Positions 14,572 through 22,378 of a DNA stretch of 32,759 nucleotides are shown piece by piece. Position 1 is the first letter of the stretch. Each line of letters opens with the position of its first letter. The stretch is taken from NCBI GenBank assembly GCA_040902655.1, contig JBBDWV010000041.1:60647-93405 (forward strand), given 5' to 3'. The stretch is from Mycobacteriales bacterium (GTDB lineage Bacteria > Actinomycetota > Actinomycetes > Mycobacteriales > SCTD01). The position numbers were made by a program, and so were the translations under genes. Below the pieces are notes generated by a model. That model was not told where the DNA came from, made no database searches, and saw only the letters and a program-made list of their open reading frames with translations.

Positions 14572-16914
14572 TCAGACCCCGCGATCCAGCAGCACCTGCG
14601 CCTGCTCCACCGCCCCCAACGCCGTCAAGACCTCGGCCAGCGCCGTTGTCCGCGCAGAGTCGCTGGCCGCCAGCTGCACGAAGTCACCCAGCAGCCGCGG
14701 ACAGAGCTCGTCCAGTGAGAGCAAGGCCGGGCGCAGGTCCTCGATCGGCACGGCGGCGGCGGCCGCCGCCAGGCTCATGATCCCACGCGGATCACCGACC
14801 GCCTCGTGGAGCACGGCGCAGGCCCGCAGCCGGTCCAGGACGGGGGCGGAGGTCGAGCCGGCCAGCGCCGCCAGCGTGCACTCTTGCACCAGGCCGTCTT
14901 CGCGAAGTCGCAGGGACCACTCAAGCGCGCGCTCCAGGCTGAGGTGCGGGCCCAGCTGAGCGGCTGTGGCGAGCAGCCTGGGATCTGGCCCCCAGCGCTG
15001 CCAGAGCGTTTCGAGCAGCAGGTCGACCGCCTCCGTCGGAGCCGCCAGCACCCGTCCGAGCACCGGCACGGCATCCTCCGGCAGGACGTCCGCGACCCGC
15101 TCGAGCCCGAGACCGGCCTGCCAGTGCGCCTCCACGATCGCCGGCCAGGAGCGCAGCGGCAGCAGCCCGCCGGAGGCAAGCACCCAGAGCTCCTGAGCGG
15201 CCTCGTGCCAGCGACCGGCGTCGGTGAGGACCCGTGCCCGCTGTACCCCCACGGCGTGCCGGCCGAGGCTCATCTCCTCGTCCGACGCCCGGTCCAGCCG
15301 GGCGAGTGCGTCCAGCGCTGCCTGGGCGTCGCCCGCCTGGGCGTGGGCCAGGCTCTCGAGGTGATCGGCCATGGCACTGCTGCCGGTGTGGGCACGCAGG
15401 CTCTGCAGCCAGCTCAGCGCCTCCTGTGGGCGTTCGAGCGCCACCAGTGCCTCTGCACCGGCACGCAACGCGTGGCGCAGCAGTTCGCTGTCCGAGGTCG
15501 TCGTGCGAACGTGCTGCAGGTGGGGGACTGCTTCCTCGTGCCGGCCGGCCGAGATGAGGGCCCGCGCGAGGCCGATCCTGGTGTGCAGGTCGATGCCGCC
15601 GTCCGCCTCCACGGCGGCGCGCGCGATCCGGAGGTTGCGTGCGACCTTGTCGCCGGCGGCCTGCGCCGCTGCGGTGTAGCCCGAGTGCCGCAGGCGAAGG
15701 CTTGCGCAGCGGGCGAACGTGAGCGTCCCGCCACGGGCGACCACCCGCTCGTGCAGGCGGCCCTGCCAGTGCGCCCGGCGCCGGCGGAAGAGGCGGACCG
15801 CCACGTGCTCGACCGCCACCTCGCCGTCGTCGCCGAGGTTGTCGATCTCCACCTCCAGAGCATCCGCAGTGGTCTGAGCGATCTCGGCGCGTAGCGTGGT
15901 CCGGTCTGTGAGCACCAGCTCGTCCGCGTCCACGTGCAGGATCCACTCCCCGCGGCAGTGCTCCAGGGCACTGTTGCGCGCCCGCGCGAAGTCGTCGTCC
16001 CAGTGGCCGTCGACGACCGTCGCTCCGGCAGCGCGTGCGATCTCCACCGTCTTGTCCGTGGACCCGGTGTCGTAGACCACGATCTCCTCGACCACGTCCT
16101 GCACTGCCGTAAGGCAGGCGGGAAGCGTGTCCTGCTCGTTCTTGACGATCATGCAGGCCGACAGGAGCACGGCACCGCTGCCCGACGTGCGCTGCTGCCG
16201 GCGGTGGGCGGCGGACAGCTGCCCTCCGTCCCGGACCGGCCGGTCGGTACGCCGGATCCCGGACGGCGTGGGCGAGGCGCGGTGCACGAAGCATTCGTCG
16301 GCGACGAGCAGACGGAAGCCGGCCTCAGCGATCCGCCGGCAGAGGCCCTCTGCCTCGGCACCATCCTGGTCGCTCCGGGCCGGCAAGCCCTCCAACCGGT
16401 CGAACAGGTCGCGTCGCACGGCGAGGCACCTGCCGTCCAGGCTGGTGGCGCTGGTCGTCTCCCCGCGATGCTCTGCCCGCCAGGCGCGGGCGTACCGCTG
16501 CAGCTCGGACATGCGCACGGCGTCATACGTCACGTCCGGTACGAGCTGCGCCCCCGAGATGTCGTTCGACCGCGGCCCGGTCGCGCCGACCGTCGGGTCG
16601 GTGAACGGTGCGAGCAGCCCGTCCAGCCAGCGTGAGGGCAGCAGCGTGTCGTTGCCGAGGAAGACCAGCACGTCGCCCTGCGCCACAGCGGCGCCGCTGT
16701 GGCAGCTGGCCGCGAAGCCGAGGTCCTGCGGATGGGAGACCACCGTCACCCAGGAGTAGCGGGCCAGGCCCTGCGCCGTCCCGTCGACCGACCCGTTGTC
16801 GACGACGATGACCTGGTCACGCAGGCCGAGCGTCGGCCGGAGCGACTCGAGACAGGCGCGGGTCAGCTCCCACCCATTCCAGGCCGGGATGATGATGGAC
16901 GCCGTGAGGCGCAT
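14572..16914 (-). CDS. Double GT2 glycosyltransferase with C-terminal TPR region
   Basis: The protein has 780 residues from the ATG at 16914, chosen because GGAG lies eight bases upstream; a GTG at 16941 would add nine residues. Domain 1 (about 1-235) is GT-A family 2: ASIIIPAWNGWELTRACLES, VIVVDNGSVDGT and LGNDTLLP as the DxD-equivalent. Domain 2 (about 250-430) is a second GT2: SACMIVKNEQDTLPACL, VVYDTGSTDKT and HVDADEL (DxD). Residues about 430-780 form TPR-like helical pairs (ARALISAGRHEEAVPHL and similar). There is no membrane segment. TPR parts of some flagellin glycosyltransferases, such as Caulobacter FlmG, bind flagellin. The position directly upstream of fliC makes flagellin modification the leading idea, still inferred. 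A degenerate paralogous 3' end precedes the other fliC. Confidence 0.87.
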   Translation of the reverse strand: MRLTASIIIPAWNGWELTRACLESLRPTLGLRDQVIVVDNGSVDGTAQGLARYSWVTVVSHPQDLGFAASCHSGAAVAQGDVLVFLGNDTLLPSRWLDGLLAPFTDPTVGATGPRSNDISGAQLVPDVTYDAVRMSELQRYARAWRAEHRGETTSATSLDGRCLAVRRDLFDRLEGLPARSDQDGAEAEGLCRRIAEAGFRLLVADECFVHRASPTPSGIRRTDRPVRDGGQLSAAHRRQQRTSGSGAVLLSACMIVKNEQDTLPACLTAVQDVVEEIVVYDTGSTDKTVEIARAAGATVVDGHWDDDFARARNSALEHCRGEWILHVDADELVLTDRTTLRAEIAQTTADALEVEIDNLGDDGEVAVEHVAVRLFRRRRAHWQGRLHERVVARGGTLTFARCASLRLRHSGYTAAAQAAGDKVARNLRIARAAVEADGGIDLHTRIGLARALISAGRHEEAVPHLQHVRTTTSDSELLRHALRAGAEALVALERPQEALSWLQSLRAHTGSSAMADHLESLAHAQAGDAQAALDALARLDRASDEEMSLGRHAVGVQRARVLTDAGRWHEAAQELWVLASGGLLPLRSWPAIVEAHWQAGLGLERVADVLPEDAVPVLGRVLAAPTEAVDLLLETLWQRWGPDPRLLATAAQLGPHLSLERALEWSLRLREDGLVQECTLAALAGSTSAPVLDRLRACAVLHEAVGDPRGIMSLAAAAAAVPIEDLRPALLSLDELCPRLLGDFVQLAASDSARTTALAEVLTALGAVEQAQVLLDRGV

Positions 16915-16951
16915 GCCGTGCTCCAGGAGGTAGGCGGACACTCTGCCCCAT

Positions 16952-16975
16952 CATCTGCCCTGTCGTCGGCAGATG
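16952..16975 (-). other. Perfect 8-bp inverted repeat between fliA and the glycosyltransferase
   Basis: CATCTGCC and GGCAGATG flank an eight-base spacer. It lies in the 99-bp gap between the fliA stop (17014) and the glycosyltransferase ATG (16914). There is no T-run, so it could be an operator, an RNA leader hairpin or a weak terminator after fliA. Confidence 0.4.
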
Positions 16976-17013
16976 TCCCGGCCGGTCGACCGCCCAGGCC
17001 TCTGGCCCGGATG

Positions 17014-17901
17014 TCAGGCGGAGTGCGCCGCCCCGACGAGCGGAGCCGCGGGAACCGGAACGCTCAGCCGGGTGCGGTAGTCCGACTGCGTCGCGATGGC
17101 CGTGTAGTACGCCGCCTTGCGCCGGGCCACCCGGCCGTCGGGGCGCTCCTCCTGCGGCAGCGCCTCGGGGGAGAGGTTGGCCGTCAGGCCGTCCTTGAGC
17201 AGGGCGAGCGCCTCCGAGCGCATCTGCGAGATGCGCGACTCGGTGACACCGAACTCGTCGGCGATCTGCTGCATCGGGCGCTCCTCGAAGAAGACACCGA
17301 CGACGACGGCCCGCAGCCGCTCGGGCAGCAGCTCGACGGCGTCGCGCAGGTAGGCCTGGCGCTCGCGCTCGAGCAGGACCTGGTCCGGGCTCGGCTCACG
17401 GCTCGGCAGGACGCTGTCCACCCCGTGGTCCTCGACGACGGCCTGGAAGCTCAGCACGACCGACCGGTGCACGTCGTGCTGGTTGGCTGCGATCTCGTCC
17501 ACCCGGACGCCCATGGTCTCGGCCAGCTCGGCGGGTGTCGCCTCCCGGCCCAACCGAGCGGCCAGCTGGCCGGCCGCCTCGTCCTGCTCGCGAGCCCGGC
17601 GGCGCACCGACCGGCTGGCCCAGTCGTGGTTGCGCAGCTCGTCGAGCAGGGCTCCCTGGATCCGGCGGGAGGCGTAGCGGCCGAAGGGGACGCCCCGCTC
17701 CTCCTGGAAGCTGCGCGCGGCCATCGCCAGGGCGGCCATGCCCGCCGACATCAGGTCATCGCGCTGGACGTGCGCCGGGAGTCGACGGCTCAGGTCGCTG
17801 ACGGCGTAGCCGACGAGAGGGAGGTGCTGGCGGACCAGGGCGTCCTCCTCGGCGGGAGACAGGGCTGCGGGCGACTCGGGCGCGGCGATCGGCATGGCCA
17901 T
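17014..17901 (-). CDS. fliA: FliA-type (sigma-28 family) flagellar sigma factor
   Basis: This is a 295-residue sigma-70-family factor without region 1.1. Region 2 includes LVRQHLPLVGYAVSDL, DDLMSAGMAALAMAARSF and FGRYASRRIQGALLDELR, the FliA/SigD-type core-binding and -10 recognition helices. Region 3 is at about residues 110-170. Region 4 carries LPERLRAVVVGVFFEERPM followed by the helix-turn-helix QQIADEFGVTESRISQMR. A Gly/Pro/Ala-rich C-terminal tail follows. It should direct RNA polymerase to late flagellar promoters. Three matching promoter types lie within 5 kb, diverging from it or downstream. Alternative starts at 17901 or 17895 exist; the ribosome-binding site is weak. Its promoter must lie in the 175-bp divergent region before flgN, where I see no clear element for it. 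No FlgM anti-sigma is recognisable here. Confidence 0.92.
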   Translation of the reverse strand: MAMPIAAPESPAALSPAEEDALVRQHLPLVGYAVSDLSRRLPAHVQRDDLMSAGMAALAMAARSFQEERGVPFGRYASRRIQGALLDELRNHDWASRSVRRRAREQDEAAGQLAARLGREATPAELAETMGVRVDEIAANQHDVHRSVVLSFQAVVEDHGVDSVLPSREPSPDQVLLERERQAYLRDAVELLPERLRAVVVGVFFEERPMQQIADEFGVTESRISQMRSEALALLKDGLTANLSPEALPQEERPDGRVARRKAAYYTAIATQSDYRTRLSVPVPAAPLVGAAHSA

Positions 17902-18000
17902 GCTCTCGGCCTGCTACCAGCTGCTGGTTGAGTGTTTCGGCCATACGAATCGAGAAATCGCCCGATGGGACTAGTCCGTCGGAGCAGGTGGCCGAAACCC

Positions 18001-18028
18001 CTCAACCGGGGGCAGGAGACGCCGATGA
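18001..18028 (+). promoter_or_regulatory. FliA-type promoter of the flgN-flgK-flgL operon
   Basis: CTCAA (18001-18005), exactly 15 bases, GCCGATGA (18021-18028). It lies 48 bp before the flgN ATG. The -10 element is identical to that of both fliC copies and the spacing is the same. Confidence 0.75.
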
Positions 18029-18076
18029 CAAGACCACGACCCCCGAGAGCCGGGGTGTCAGTTCTGAGGCGAGGGC

Positions 18077-18562
18077 ATGTCACTGACCGAGGTGTCGAGC
18101 ATCCTGTGGCGTGAGCGTGAGCTGTTGGACCTCCTGCTGTTCAAGCTGGAGGAGGAGCAGCTGCTGCTGGCCGCGGGACGTTCGCGCTGGCTGGGTCACG
18201 CCACCCGCGAGGTCGAGATGGTGCTCGAGGAGCTGCGCCGGGCCGAGCTCGGCCGGGCCGTCGAGGTGGAGGCCGTCGCAGCCTCGCTGGGGCTCGAGCC
18301 GGACGTCAGCCTGCGGGTGCTGGCCGAGAAGGCACCGGCGCCCTGGGACGACATCCTGCGCGAGCACCGCAATGCCTTCCTGGCCGCGAGCCAGGAGATC
18401 TCCGCACTGGCCCAGGCCAACAAGGAGCTGCTGACCAGCGGCTTCCGCGCCGCCCGGGAGACGCTGATGTCCCTGGGTGAGCCGGAGGTCGCCACCTACG
18501 ACCCTTCCGGCCAGAGCGTGCAGCGCAACCGTGGCCCCCGACTGCTGAACGAGGCGATCTGA
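18077..18562 (+). CDS. flgN: Flagellar export chaperone FlgN-like protein
   Basis: FlgN-family proteins are helical cytoplasmic chaperones for the hook-filament junction proteins FlgK and FlgL, the two genes that follow. The protein has 161 residues and is almost entirely charged helix (LLFKLEEEQLLLAAGRSRWL, then NAFLAASQEISALAQANKELL). Its disordered tail has the pattern YDPSGQSVQRNRGPRLLN, typical of FlgN C-termini. The ATG at 18077 has GAGG/GAGGG upstream. The TGA is one base before the flgK ATG. It leads a FliA-type operon with the promoter at 18001-18028. Confidence 0.87.
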   Translation: MSLTEVSSILWRERELLDLLLFKLEEEQLLLAAGRSRWLGHATREVEMVLEELRRAELGRAVEVEAVAASLGLEPDVSLRVLAEKAPAPWDDILREHRNAFLAASQEISALAQANKELLTSGFRAARETLMSLGEPEVATYDPSGQSVQRNRGPRLLNEAI

Positions 18563-18563
18563 C

Positions 18564-19985
18564 ATGTCCACCTTCTCCGGCCTGAGTGTCGGACTGTCCT
18601 CGCTCTACGCGCAGCGCCGTGGCCTCGAGCTGACCGGCCACAACATCTCCAACGCCAACACCGAGGGCTACAGCCGCCAGCGGCTGCGGCTGCAGGCAGA
18701 CGGCGGCCCGCTCATCCCGGCGATCCACTCGCGCTGGAACGGTGCCGGTAACGGCGTCACCACCGCGGCTGTCGAGCGCCTGCGGGACGTCTTCCTCGAG
18801 GCGCGCTCGGTGCAGGAGCGCGGTACCGATGCGGGTCTGCGGGGCAACCAGGTGCTGCTCGGTCGCGTCGAGGCGGTCCTGTCCGAGCCGGGCGACTCAG
18901 GCATCCAGTCGCAGCTGGCCGACTTCTGGTCCGGCTGGGACGACGTCGCCAACCAGCCCGACAACCTGGCGGCCCGCAGCCAGCTCCTCGAGCGGGCGCA
19001 GACGCTGGCCGGCGGCCTGAACGGCGCCTCGGAGCGGCTCGAGAAGCAGTGGTCGGCCTCGCGGGAGCAGCTCTCCGCCACCGTGCAGGACATCAACGCC
19101 ACGGCCTCCTCCGTCGCGGAGTACAACCGGGCGATCATGAGCGCGACGAAGGCGGGCCTGTCCCCCAACGACCTGGCCGACCAGCGCGACCTCATGGTGC
19201 AGCGCCTCGGCGAGCTGGCCGGGGTGACGCTTCGTCCGGGCGAGTCCGGCTCTGTGGACGTCTACGTGGGTGGCACGGCGCTCGTCCGCGGCGACACGGC
19301 GGAGCGGTTGGCGGTCACCGGCCCCGAGTCCATGCCGCAGCCGCAGATCGACCCGCCCGCAGCCACGCCGACCCCGCTGGTCGGTTTGGCCTGGGAACGG
19401 GACGGCTACCCGGTCTCGACCGGCGGGAGCAGCGGTGGCTTGGTGCAGGGCATGAACGACGTGCTGCCCCGCCACCGCGACCAGCTCAGCGCACTGTCCG
19501 GCAAGCTGATCACCCAGGTCAACGACGTGCACACCGCCGGATACGACCAGAACGGCCTGCCGGGCGGGGACTTCTACACCTCGAGTGCGGACGGGCGGCT
19601 GGTAGTGGCCTTCACCGACCCGGAGCGAGTGGCGGCCAGCGACGAGGGAGACCCCCTGTCGCCGTCGCCCAACCGCAGCGGCGGCAACGCCGCCAGGCTG
19701 GCCGAGCTGTCGACGGCCAAGGGTGGCCCGGACGAGCTCTACCGGCAGATCGTGGTGGGGCTGGGCGTCGAGGCGCAGACCGCGAACCGCCGGGTCGACA
19801 TCCAGAGCAACATCCTCAGCCAGATCGACGGGGCCCGGGAGGCCGAGGCCGGTGTCAACCTGGACGAGGAGATGACCAGCATGCTCGCCTACCAGCGCGC
19901 CTACGAGGGCGCTGCCCGCTTCGTCAGTGCCGTCGACCAGATGCTCGACACCCTCATCAACCGCACCGGCATCGTCGGCCGCTAG
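18564..19985 (+). CDS. flgK: Hook-associated protein FlgK (HAP1)
   Basis: FlgK is the first junction protein between hook and filament. The protein has 473 residues, somewhat shorter than the enterobacterial 550. It has the N-terminal axial motif GLSSLYAQRRGLELTGHNISNANTEGYSRQ and an internal helical core (DLADQRDLMVQRLGELAGV). The C-terminal axial helix MTSMLAYQRAYEGAARFVS ends in VDQMLDTLINRTG. It starts one base after flgN. Its TAG is part of the TAGGAG ribosome-binding site of flgL. Confidence 0.96.
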   Translation: MSTFSGLSVGLSSLYAQRRGLELTGHNISNANTEGYSRQRLRLQADGGPLIPAIHSRWNGAGNGVTTAAVERLRDVFLEARSVQERGTDAGLRGNQVLLGRVEAVLSEPGDSGIQSQLADFWSGWDDVANQPDNLAARSQLLERAQTLAGGLNGASERLEKQWSASREQLSATVQDINATASSVAEYNRAIMSATKAGLSPNDLADQRDLMVQRLGELAGVTLRPGESGSVDVYVGGTALVRGDTAERLAVTGPESMPQPQIDPPAATPTPLVGLAWERDGYPVSTGGSSGGLVQGMNDVLPRHRDQLSALSGKLITQVNDVHTAGYDQNGLPGGDFYTSSADGRLVVAFTDPERVAASDEGDPLSPSPNRSGGNAARLAELSTAKGGPDELYRQIVVGLGVEAQTANRRVDIQSNILSQIDGAREAEAGVNLDEEMTSMLAYQRAYEGAARFVSAVDQMLDTLINRTGIVGR

Positions 19986-19996
19986 GAGATCTCGCC

Positions 19997-20902
19997 ATGT
20001 CCACCGCTTTCCGCATCACGCAGCGGACCGTCAGCAACACGATGCTGGCCGGTCTGCAGGCCAACATGGGCCGCATGCAGAAGCTGCAGGAGCAGCTGTC
20101 CTCCGGTAAGGAGGTCAGCCGGCCGTCCGACTCCCCGGTCAAGACCGTCGAGGCGATGCAGTTCCGCTCCGGCATCCGGCGCACCGAGCAGTACGCCCGC
20201 AACGCCGACGACGGCCTCGCGGTGCTCGGCACGACCGACGCGGCGCTGACCGACTCGCTGAACATGACGGGCCGTGTACGCGAGCTCACCATCCAGGGGC
20301 TGAACGACACGCTGAACCCGCAGGCACGTGAAGCCATCGCCGCCGAGATCGACACCCTGCGCGAGGGGCTGCTCGGTATGGCGAACACGCGCTACCTCGA
20401 CCGGCCGATCTTCGGCGGCAACACCAACTCAGCCGATGCGTACGACAAGGCAGGGACCTTTCTCGGCGACGGCGGCAAGGTCACCCGGACCGTCGCGCCC
20501 GGGGTCAAAGTGGAGGCGAACGTGAACGGGCCGGACGTGTTTGGCAAGGACGGTGAGGACTCGCACCTGTTCACCGTGCTGAAGAAGATCTCGGACGCAC
20601 TGCGCGGCCAGACACCCGACATGCACGCCGACCTCAGCACAGGGCTGAAGAACCTCGACGTCGCGGTCGACCGCGTGATCACCACCCTCGGCCAGGTCGG
20701 CGCCCGCTTCAACCGCGTCGAGACCATGCGCAACGCGGCCGAGGACCAGCTGCTCACGTTGACGAACAGCCTGTCGGAGGCCGAGGACATCGACCTGCCG
20801 AAGACGATCGTCGAGCTCCAGATGCAAGAGGTCGCCTACAAGGCGGCTCTCGGCGCCACTGCCCGTGTCGTCCAGCCCTCCCTTCTCGACTTCCTTCGCT
20901 AA
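19997..20902 (+). CDS. flgL: Hook-associated protein FlgL (HAP3)
   Basis: FlgL is the second junction protein, with flagellin-like ends. The 301-residue protein starts FRITQRTVSNTMLAGLQANM and has LSSGKEVSRPSDSP, the FlgL/flagellin D1 motif. It includes LDRPIFGGNTNSADAY in the middle and a C-terminal helix TIVELQMQEVAYKAAL that ends SLLDFLR. The ATG at 19997 follows TAGGAG. It continues the flgN-flgK operon and is followed at 12 bp by fliW. Confidence 0.96.
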   Translation: MSTAFRITQRTVSNTMLAGLQANMGRMQKLQEQLSSGKEVSRPSDSPVKTVEAMQFRSGIRRTEQYARNADDGLAVLGTTDAALTDSLNMTGRVRELTIQGLNDTLNPQAREAIAAEIDTLREGLLGMANTRYLDRPIFGGNTNSADAYDKAGTFLGDGGKVTRTVAPGVKVEANVNGPDVFGKDGEDSHLFTVLKKISDALRGQTPDMHADLSTGLKNLDVAVDRVITTLGQVGARFNRVETMRNAAEDQLLTLTNSLSEAEDIDLPKTIVELQMQEVAYKAALGATARVVQPSLLDFLR

Positions 20903-20914
20903 CAGGAGCCTTCG

Positions 20915-21319
20915 TTGACCACTGCCGTTCTGCCTGAGACTGTCCTGCCCGTGCTGACGATGGACGGCGGCCTGGCCGGCTTCCCCGGAGCCGACCGCTA
21001 CGCGCTCGTCGAGCTGCCCGAGGCCAGCCCGCTCTTCCTCCTGCGCAGCCTGGACGTGGAGGGCCTGGAGTTCGTCGTCGCACCGCCGGCCGTGTTCTTC
21101 GCCGACTACGCCCCGGAGCTGGACGACGCCACCGTCGACCTGCTGGGCATCACCGACGCGACGGACGTCCTGCTGCTGGTCATGCTCACGGTCGGGACCG
21201 GTATCGAGACCGCCACGGCCAACCTGCTGGCCCCGATCGTCATCAACCAGCGCACCCGCTCTGCCGCGCAGGTGGTCCTGCAGGCCGACTGGCCGCTGCG
21301 CGCCCCGCTGCGCCCCTGA
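20915..21319 (+). CDS. fliW: Flagellar assembly factor FliW (CsrA antagonist)
   Basis: FliW binds flagellin and, when flagellin is exported, binds CsrA and relieves repression of flagellin translation. The protein has 134 residues, within family length. It has the pattern GLAGFPGADRYALVELPEASPLFLLRSLD, then FVVAPPAVFFADYAPEL, LLLVMLTVGTGIETATANLLAPIVIN and QVVLQADWPLRAPL, which are clear FliW signatures. The start is TTG at 20915 with AGGAG eight bases upstream; no ATG or GTG fits, which may keep the level low. csrA normally follows directly, but here a toxin-antitoxin pair lies between. Confidence 0.94.
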   Translation: MTTAVLPETVLPVLTMDGGLAGFPGADRYALVELPEASPLFLLRSLDVEGLEFVVAPPAVFFADYAPELDDATVDLLGITDATDVLLLVMLTVGTGIETATANLLAPIVINQRTRSAAQVVLQADWPLRAPLRP

Positions 21320-21347
21320 CGCCGATCGGGCTCGACCACCGGCTTAC

Positions 21348-21378
21348 TGGACATGTCGTCGCGGATTCGCGCTAGGAT
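21348..21378 (+). promoter_or_regulatory. Vegetative-type promoter giving a near-leaderless antitoxin transcript
   Basis: TGGACA at 21348-21353 and TAGGAT at 21373-21378 resemble -35 and -10 elements with a 19-base spacer. The expected start point, about seven bases after the -10, coincides with the antitoxin ATG at 21386. Leaderless mRNAs are common in actinobacteria, and no Shine-Dalgarno is visible. Confidence 0.5.
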
Positions 21379-21385
21379 TCTGTAC

Positions 21386-21670
21386 ATGACGACCCTCCCG
21401 TTGGCGGACGCCCGCGCGCAGCTCTCGCGGCTGATCGACGACGCGGCAAGCACCCACGAGCGTTTCGAGATCACCCGCAACGGTCGTCGCGCGGCGGTGC
21501 TGCTCTCCGCCGACGACTACGACACGCTGCAGGACACGATCGCCGTCCTCTCCGACGCCGACCTGCTGGCGGCACACGTGGACGGTCGCGCGGCTCTCGA
21601 GGCCGGTGACGTCCTGGACGCCGAGCAGCTCGCCGACACCATGCGGAGGGCAGGTCGGCTCCGGCGGTGA
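21386..21670 (+). CDS. Type II antitoxin, Phd/YefM family
   Basis: This is a 94-residue protein with the Phd/YefM DNA-binding N-terminus. It has LPLADARAQLSRLIDDA, FEITRNGRRAAVLLSADDYDTLQDT and a C-terminal acidic helical tail that would wrap the toxin. Such antitoxins neutralise a RelE/ParE-like partner and repress their own operon with it. The ATG at 21386 is preferred over an in-frame ATG 33 bases upstream, because the latter would lie inside the probable promoter. The stop overlaps the toxin start (GTGA). It is placed between fliW and csrA and has no link to motility by family. Confidence 0.9.
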   Translation: MTTLPLADARAQLSRLIDDAASTHERFEITRNGRRAAVLLSADDYDTLQDTIAVLSDADLLAAHVDGRAALEAGDVLDAEQLADTMRRAGRLRR

Positions 21671-21939
21671 GCGAGCGCTACCGGCTGCACATCGCGCGCC
21701 CGGCGGCGAGAGCCCTGGCAGAACAGCTGCCCGAGAAGGTGGCCGCAGCGGCCTATGAGTTCATCACCGGTCCGCTGCTCGACGACCCACACCGCGTCGG
21801 CAAGCCGCTCGCGCCGCCGATGGCCCCTGCCTGGACCGCCCGCCGAGGCAGCTACCGGATCCTGTACCACCTCGATGACGTGCACCGCCTCGTCCAGGTC
21901 ACGGCCGTGCGGCATCGCTGCGAGGCCCACCGGTCCTGA
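21667..21939 (+). CDS. RelE/ParE-family toxin
   Basis: This 90-residue basic protein has the RelE-type layout: [24 protein letters not shown], then [10 protein letters not shown], the core strand [12 protein letters not shown] and a C-terminal [12 protein letters not shown] with the basic/His residues used for ribosome-dependent mRNA cleavage. The start is GTG at 21667, overlapping the antitoxin stop. It is complete, with no frameshift, so it is probably functional with its antitoxin. ParE-like gyrase inhibition is the alternative activity. Confidence 0.9.
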   Translation: MSERYRLHIARPAARALAEQLPEKVAAAAYEFITGPLLDDPHRVGKPLAPPMAPAWTARRGSYRILYHLDDVHRLVQVTAVRHRCEAHRS

Positions 21940-22022
21940 CCTCGGCGAGGGTGCTGTGCACCCGCCTGCCCGGTCGCCCTGCCTATGCTGGCCTTCCTGG
22001 TCCACCACGGAAGGAACACCAG

Positions 22023-22295
22023 ATGCTGGTCCTCACCCGCCGCAGTCAGCAGAGCATCATGATCGGCAAGGACGTGGTCATCACGATCCTGGAGGTGCGC
22101 GGCGACCAGGTCCGCCTGGGCGTGTCCGCGCCCCGGGACGTGGCGGTGCACCGCGAGGAGGTCTTCCTCGAGCTGCAGGAGGCCAACAAGTCCGCCGCCT
22201 CCCCGTCGGCCGAGGCGATCAGCGCCCTGGGCAGCCTGCTGTCTGCTCCCGATCCCGACAAGGCTGACGAGAAGGACACACCCGGCACGACCTGA
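22023..22295 (+). CDS. csrA: Carbon storage regulator CsrA (translational repressor)
   Basis: CsrA is a dimeric RNA-binding protein that blocks ribosome access at GGA-containing hairpins. Residues 1-58 are a full CsrA core: [45 protein letters not shown], with the RNA-contact residues of the first strand and of the VHREEV strand present. A 30-residue Ser/Pro/Asp-rich tail extends past the usual 60-75 residues. Long tails occur in FliW-regulated CsrA proteins, where FliW contacts this part. The ATG at 22023 follows GGAAGGA. The probable target here is the fliC leader. Confidence 0.95.
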   Translation: MLVLTRRSQQSIMIGKDVVITILEVRGDQVRLGVSAPRDVAVHREEVFLELQEANKSAASPSAEAISALGSLLSAPDPDKADEKDTPGTT

Positions 22296-22298
22296 AGG

Positions 22299-22326
22299 CT
22301 CAGGTTCGGCGCGAACAGCCCGATAC
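22299..22326 (+). promoter_or_regulatory. Probable FliA-type promoter of the chemotaxis operon
   Basis: CTCAG (22299-22303), 15 bases, CCCGATAC (22319-22326). The -35 element equals that of fliC and the spacing is the same. The -10 element matches GCCGATAA at six of eight positions. It begins four bases after the csrA stop and lies 52 bp before the cheA start. It is weaker evidence than for fliC or flgN. Confidence 0.6.
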
Positions 22327-22378
22327 CAGTGACGAGCGGGACGCACACGTCGTCCCCACTGGTTAGGAGGGACGTGGC

